Shown piece by piece: positions 61,452 through 64,000 of a stretch of DNA of 64,000 bases. This DNA is from UBA8337 sp937907245. Lineage in GTDB: Bacteria > Pseudomonadota > Alphaproteobacteria > RS24. Numbering within the stretch: position 1 is the first letter of the stretch; every line of letters starts with the position of its first letter. The stretch is from NCBI GenBank assembly GCA_965219485.1, contig OZ244774.1, positions 558,001-622,000 of the forward strand. The letters are read 5' to 3'. The notes under the pieces were generated by a model, which saw only the letters and a list, made by a program, of their open reading frames with translations, ran no database searches and had not been told where the DNA came from. The translations under genes were made by a program, and so were the position numbers.

Positions 61452-61500
61452 GATTTTGAGCACTGATTTTGAGCACTGATTTTGAGCACTGATTTAGAGC
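61452..61500. repeat. 13-bp tandem repeat between carA and yqeY
   Basis: GATTTTGAGCACT repeats three times perfectly (61452-61464, 61465-61477, 61478-61490), then a degenerate copy GATTTAGAGC (61491-61500). A minisatellite-type array or multi-site operator for one of the divergent genes. The rest of the region to 61630 holds a further TTTGAAGCAT pair and nothing else I can name. Confidence 0.85.
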
Positions 61501-61630
61501 CGTGCCTTTGAAGCATCACTTTTGAAGCATTGCCAAAGCCCATGCTTTGGCATATACCACTGGCTTCCTTGGCAGCTCTCTCAGTTTCGGGTCGCCAATA
61601 GAGGAAAGATTGGTTTCAAGGAGTTTGACC

Positions 61631-62083
61631 ATGCAAGAGCGGTTCACAGAAGCGCTGAAGACAGCGGTTAAGGCCAAAGATAAAATTCGTGTCTCTACAT
61701 TACGCCTCATTATGGCAGCCATCAAAGACCGAGACATTGCCGCGCGCAGTGCCGACAATGGCGATGGCGTTAGCGACGATCAAATTCTAGAAATTCTTGC
61801 CAAAATGGTAAAGCAACGCCAAGAGGCAGCCACCACCTATGAAGAAGCGGGTCGGTTGGAATTGGCCGAGCAAGAGCGGGCTGAGATTATTGTCATTGAA
61901 GATTTCTTACCAGCTCAACTCAGTGACGAAGAGGTAGCCGCTGCGGTTGAAGCGGCTTGCACGCAAGTGGAGGCGCAATCTTTGAAAGACATGGGTAAAG
62001 TCATGGGTGTCTTGAAAGGCAAATATGCCGGACAAATGGACTTTGGCAAAGCCGGCGGTCTGGTTAAACAACGCCTCAGTTAA
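61631..62083 (+). CDS. GatB/YqeY-domain protein
   Basis: 150-residue helical protein of the YqeY family, homologous to the tail domain of GatB that contacts tRNA. ALKTAVKAKDKIRVSTLRLIMAAIKDRDI at the start, MVKQRQEAATTYEEAGRLELAEQE near 72, and MGKVMGVLKGKYAGQMDFGKAGGLVKQRL at the end are diagnostic. AGGAG seven bases before ATG 61631. Followed by dnaG 99 bp on, a common alphaproteobacterial order yqeY-dnaG-rpoD. Confidence 0.9.
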   Translation: MQERFTEALKTAVKAKDKIRVSTLRLIMAAIKDRDIAARSADNGDGVSDDQILEILAKMVKQRQEAATTYEEAGRLELAEQERAEIIVIEDFLPAQLSDEEVAAAVEAACTQVEAQSLKDMGKVMGVLKGKYAGQMDFGKAGGLVKQRLS

Positions 62084-62182
62084 ACGCCGTTTACATTTTC
62101 ATTCACAAGAAATATGGCCTTTCCATAGCTCCCACGCATTATCTGCATGGCGGCACAGCCGATAAGCGCGTAAAATACTAAC

Positions 62183-64000
62183 ATGGCGTTTCCCCAAACC
62201 TTTCTCGAAGAAATTAGAAACCGAATTTCCGTATCGGATGTGGTCGGCCGCAAGGTGAAGTTGCAGCGCCGTGGCCGCGAATTTGTGGGCCTTAGCCCGT
62301 TCAAGCCTGAAAAAACGCCTTCTTTCACCGTTAATGATGACAAGCAATTTTATCATTGTTTCTCGACCGGCAATCATGGGTCGGTGTTTGACTTTGTCAT
62401 GGAGACTGAAGGGTTAAGTTTTCCAGAAGCGGTTGAGCGTCTGGCCTCTGAGGCGGGCATGCAAATGCCCGACCGCGACCCACAAGATGCCGTGCGCGCG
62501 GTTAATCAGGCCAGCCTGCTAGACGTTACCGAGGCTTCAGCCAAATGGTTTGAAGCGCAACTCAAAACCCCCGCCGCTGCCGATGCGCGCGCCTATCTCG
62601 AGAAGCGCGGCGTTAGCCAAGAGATGATAACCCGCTTCCGCATTGGCTTTGGGCCCAGCTCGCGCACCGCGCTGGTGGAGCATTTGAGCGCGCGCGACAT
62701 GGGGCTCGATAAAATTGTCGAAGCAGGCATGGCGATAAAACCAGACGATAATAAAGCGCCCTATGACCGTTTCCGCGATCGGATTATTTTTCCCATTAAC
62801 GATGCGCGCGGTCGCGTGATTGCTTTTGGCGGGCGCGCGATGAGCGCCGATGCGAAAGCCAAATATCTCAATTCACCCGAGACTCCGCTGTTTCATAAAA
62901 GCCGCGTTTTGTATAATTTTTCGGGTGCGCGGCAAGCCGCCTATGACACCAATAACGTGCTCATCTCGGAAGGCTATATGGATGTCGTGGGCATGGCGCG
63001 CGCGGGCATTGATAATGCGGTGGCAGGTTTGGGCACAGCGATTACCGAAGAGCAAATCGGTCTCGCATGGCGCATGGCGCCGGAGCCGATTTTATGTCTC
63101 GATGGCGATGCGGCTGGCCTGCGCGCCGCTTATCGCGCGATTGACCGGGCTTTGCCTTTGCTAAAACCTGGTTATTCTTTGCGCTTTGCTATTTTGCCGC
63201 CGGGCAAAGACCCCGATGATGTGGTGCGCGAAGGCGGCGCCGAAGCTATGCAGGCGCTGTTGGGCAAAGCCATGAGCCTTATCGATTTAATGTGGGAGCG
63301 CGAGATAGAGGCCGCCCCTTGGGACACCCCCGAGCGCGCGGCCGCCTTGAAAAAGCGGTTGCGAGAGGCGGCAGCTCGGGTCGGCGATAAAGATGTGCGC
63401 GCCCTTTATGGCCAAGACATTAAAGCCCGGCTGGACAAATTATTGGGCGAGCAGGGTGTCCCCTATCAAAACCGAGGTGGCGCTAGACCAAGAAAAAACC
63501 CGCGCTTTCGGTCGCCACCAAGCTCAGAAGCGCGTCGTTCCGCCATCTCAACCGGAGCGACCGATTGGTCAAACCGAGAGGCCTTGATTGTCCTTTGTGT
63601 GCTGCAGCACCCAGCCGTTCTTGTGCGCGAGCGAGATATGTTCGAGACCATTGAAATACAAACGCCAGCATTGGACGCCTTGCGCTTTGCGATGATTGAC
63701 TATTTTGACGAGCTGGAGGGCCCCGCCGAAACGGACGCAGGACTTGACAATAGCGCTCTCACAAGGCATTTGATAGGCAAGGGAAAGCAGGAAATTTGTG
63801 AGCGTTTGGTAAAAATGCCAGAAGCTCGGCGTATGAGTTTTGCGCGCAAGGAAAGTGATCTGGAAGACGTTTTGGCGGGGTGGCTTGAAGTTGCCCGAAA
63901 TCATCATAAATTACAGACTCTTACGGCCGAACAAAAATCGGTTGAAGCAGAACTTGAAATTGAGCTAGCGCGGGATGGAACACAAAACGCGCTGGAACGC
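62183..64000 (+). CDS. dnaG: DNA primase DnaG (partial, cut by window edge)
   Basis: First 606 codons of primase; the C-terminal end lies beyond the window. The N-terminal zinc-binding domain (residues 1-90) is present in outline (GLSPFKPEKTPSFTVN, QFYHCFSTGNHG) but three of its four zinc ligands are replaced: Ser38, Lys41 and Thr62 stand where Cys, His and Cys are expected; Cys59 remains. The TOPRIM core is intact (RIIFPINDARGRVIAFGGR, EGYMDVVGM near 260, LCLDGDAAG near 310). The region after 430 is basic and variable, then a helicase-interaction domain begins. Start ATG 62183. Confidence 0.93.
   Translation, partial: MAFPQTFLEEIRNRISVSDVVGRKVKLQRRGREFVGLSPFKPEKTPSFTVNDDKQFYHCFSTGNHGSVFDFVMETEGLSFPEAVERLASEAGMQMPDRDPQDAVRAVNQASLLDVTEASAKWFEAQLKTPAAADARAYLEKRGVSQEMITRFRIGFGPSSRTALVEHLSARDMGLDKIVEAGMAIKPDDNKAPYDRFRDRIIFPINDARGRVIAFGGRAMSADAKAKYLNSPETPLFHKSRVLYNFSGARQAAYDTNNVLISEGYMDVVGMARAGIDNAVAGLGTAITEEQIGLAWRMAPEPILCLDGDAAGLRAAYRAIDRALPLLKPGYSLRFAILPPGKDPDDVVREGGAEAMQALLGKAMSLIDLMWEREIEAAPWDTPERAAALKKRLREAAARVGDKDVRALYGQDIKARLDKLLGEQGVPYQNRGGARPRKNPRFRSPPSSEARRSAISTGATDWSNREALIVLCVLQHPAVLVRERDMFETIEIQTPALDALRFAMIDYFDELEGPAETDAGLDNSALTRHLIGKGKQEICERLVKMPEARRMSFARKESDLEDVLAGWLEVARNHHKLQTLTAEQKSVEAELEIELARDGTQNALER

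Noticed and set aside
1..64000. tRNA, rRNA, CRISPR, IS or prophage content
   Set aside because: Intergenic regions were read for cloverleaf endings, regularly spaced repeats and transposase or integrase motifs and none was seen; a covariance-model scan could still find small RNAs.

Overview
The window looks like core chromosome of an alphaproteobacterium with intermediate base composition. It carries 5-aminolevulinate synthase (the Shemin route to heme), a petABC bc1 operon, a marR/response-regulator/histidine-kinase cassette resembling PetP/PetR, an ELM1-family protein, the conserved DUF1285-Nudix-DUF6111-cca block, and an SOS mutasome operon (imuA-imuB-dnaE2) behind a GAAC-N7-GAAC LexA box, which is the alphaproteobacterial form of that box. 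I see no tRNA, rRNA, insertion sequence, phage or CRISPR. A SAR116/Rhodospirillales-like marine lineage is plausible, but the sequence alone does not settle it.

Layout. 0.1-2.8 kb: two paralogous small lipoproteins and an Lnb/DUF4105-type envelope protein with a possible C-terminal outer-membrane barrel. 2.9-5.5 kb: a four-gene bufferin operon (precursor with four core Cys, MNIO/DUF692 enzyme, DUF2063 partner, DoxX membrane protein), which makes a metal-binding RiPP. It is followed by a lysR gene preceded by a striking 8-bp TTGCA repeat array. 6.5-8.5 kb: leuA with a 47-codon Leu-rich leader peptide. 8.5-14 kb: rod-shape operon mreBCD-mrdA-rodA, then an M20 peptidase. 15.5-20.7 kb (minus): hemA-hemH, a small membrane protein coupled to a spinster-type MFS transporter, DUF3108 and grxC. 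20.8-26.3 kb (minus): an acyl-CoA catabolism cluster (AMP ligase, 2-hydroxyacid dehydrogenase, two acyl-CoA dehydrogenases). 26.4-31 kb (plus): Ca2+/Na+ antiporter, GNAT, DUF1285, Nudix CoA pyrophosphatase, DUF6111, cca.

31-41 kb: hemF divergent from petABC; then minus-strand housekeeping genes ychF, pth, rplY, prs, pgeF, a MidA/NDUFAF7-like methyltransferase and lgt. The pth 3' end has been altered by two 32-bp tandem hairpin repeats. 41.4-47.6 kb: ubiK, ybjN, proC, the histidine kinase/response regulator/MarR cassette, ilvE and a methyltransferase. 47.6-53.4 kb: SOS mutasome. 53.4-64 kb: trxB, ELM1, an Lrp-family regulator, greA, carAB behind a probable transcription-attenuation leader, yqeY, and the first 606 codons of dnaG.

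The less ordinary items are the bufferin operon with its TTGCA array, the Lnb-like protein beside two lipoproteins, the leuA leader, the carA leader ORF that runs through an intrinsic terminator and ends ATGA on carA, the repeat-disrupted pth tail, and a DnaG zinc-binding domain that retains only one of four ligands. All calls rest on reading the sequence and on remembered family features; no database search was run.
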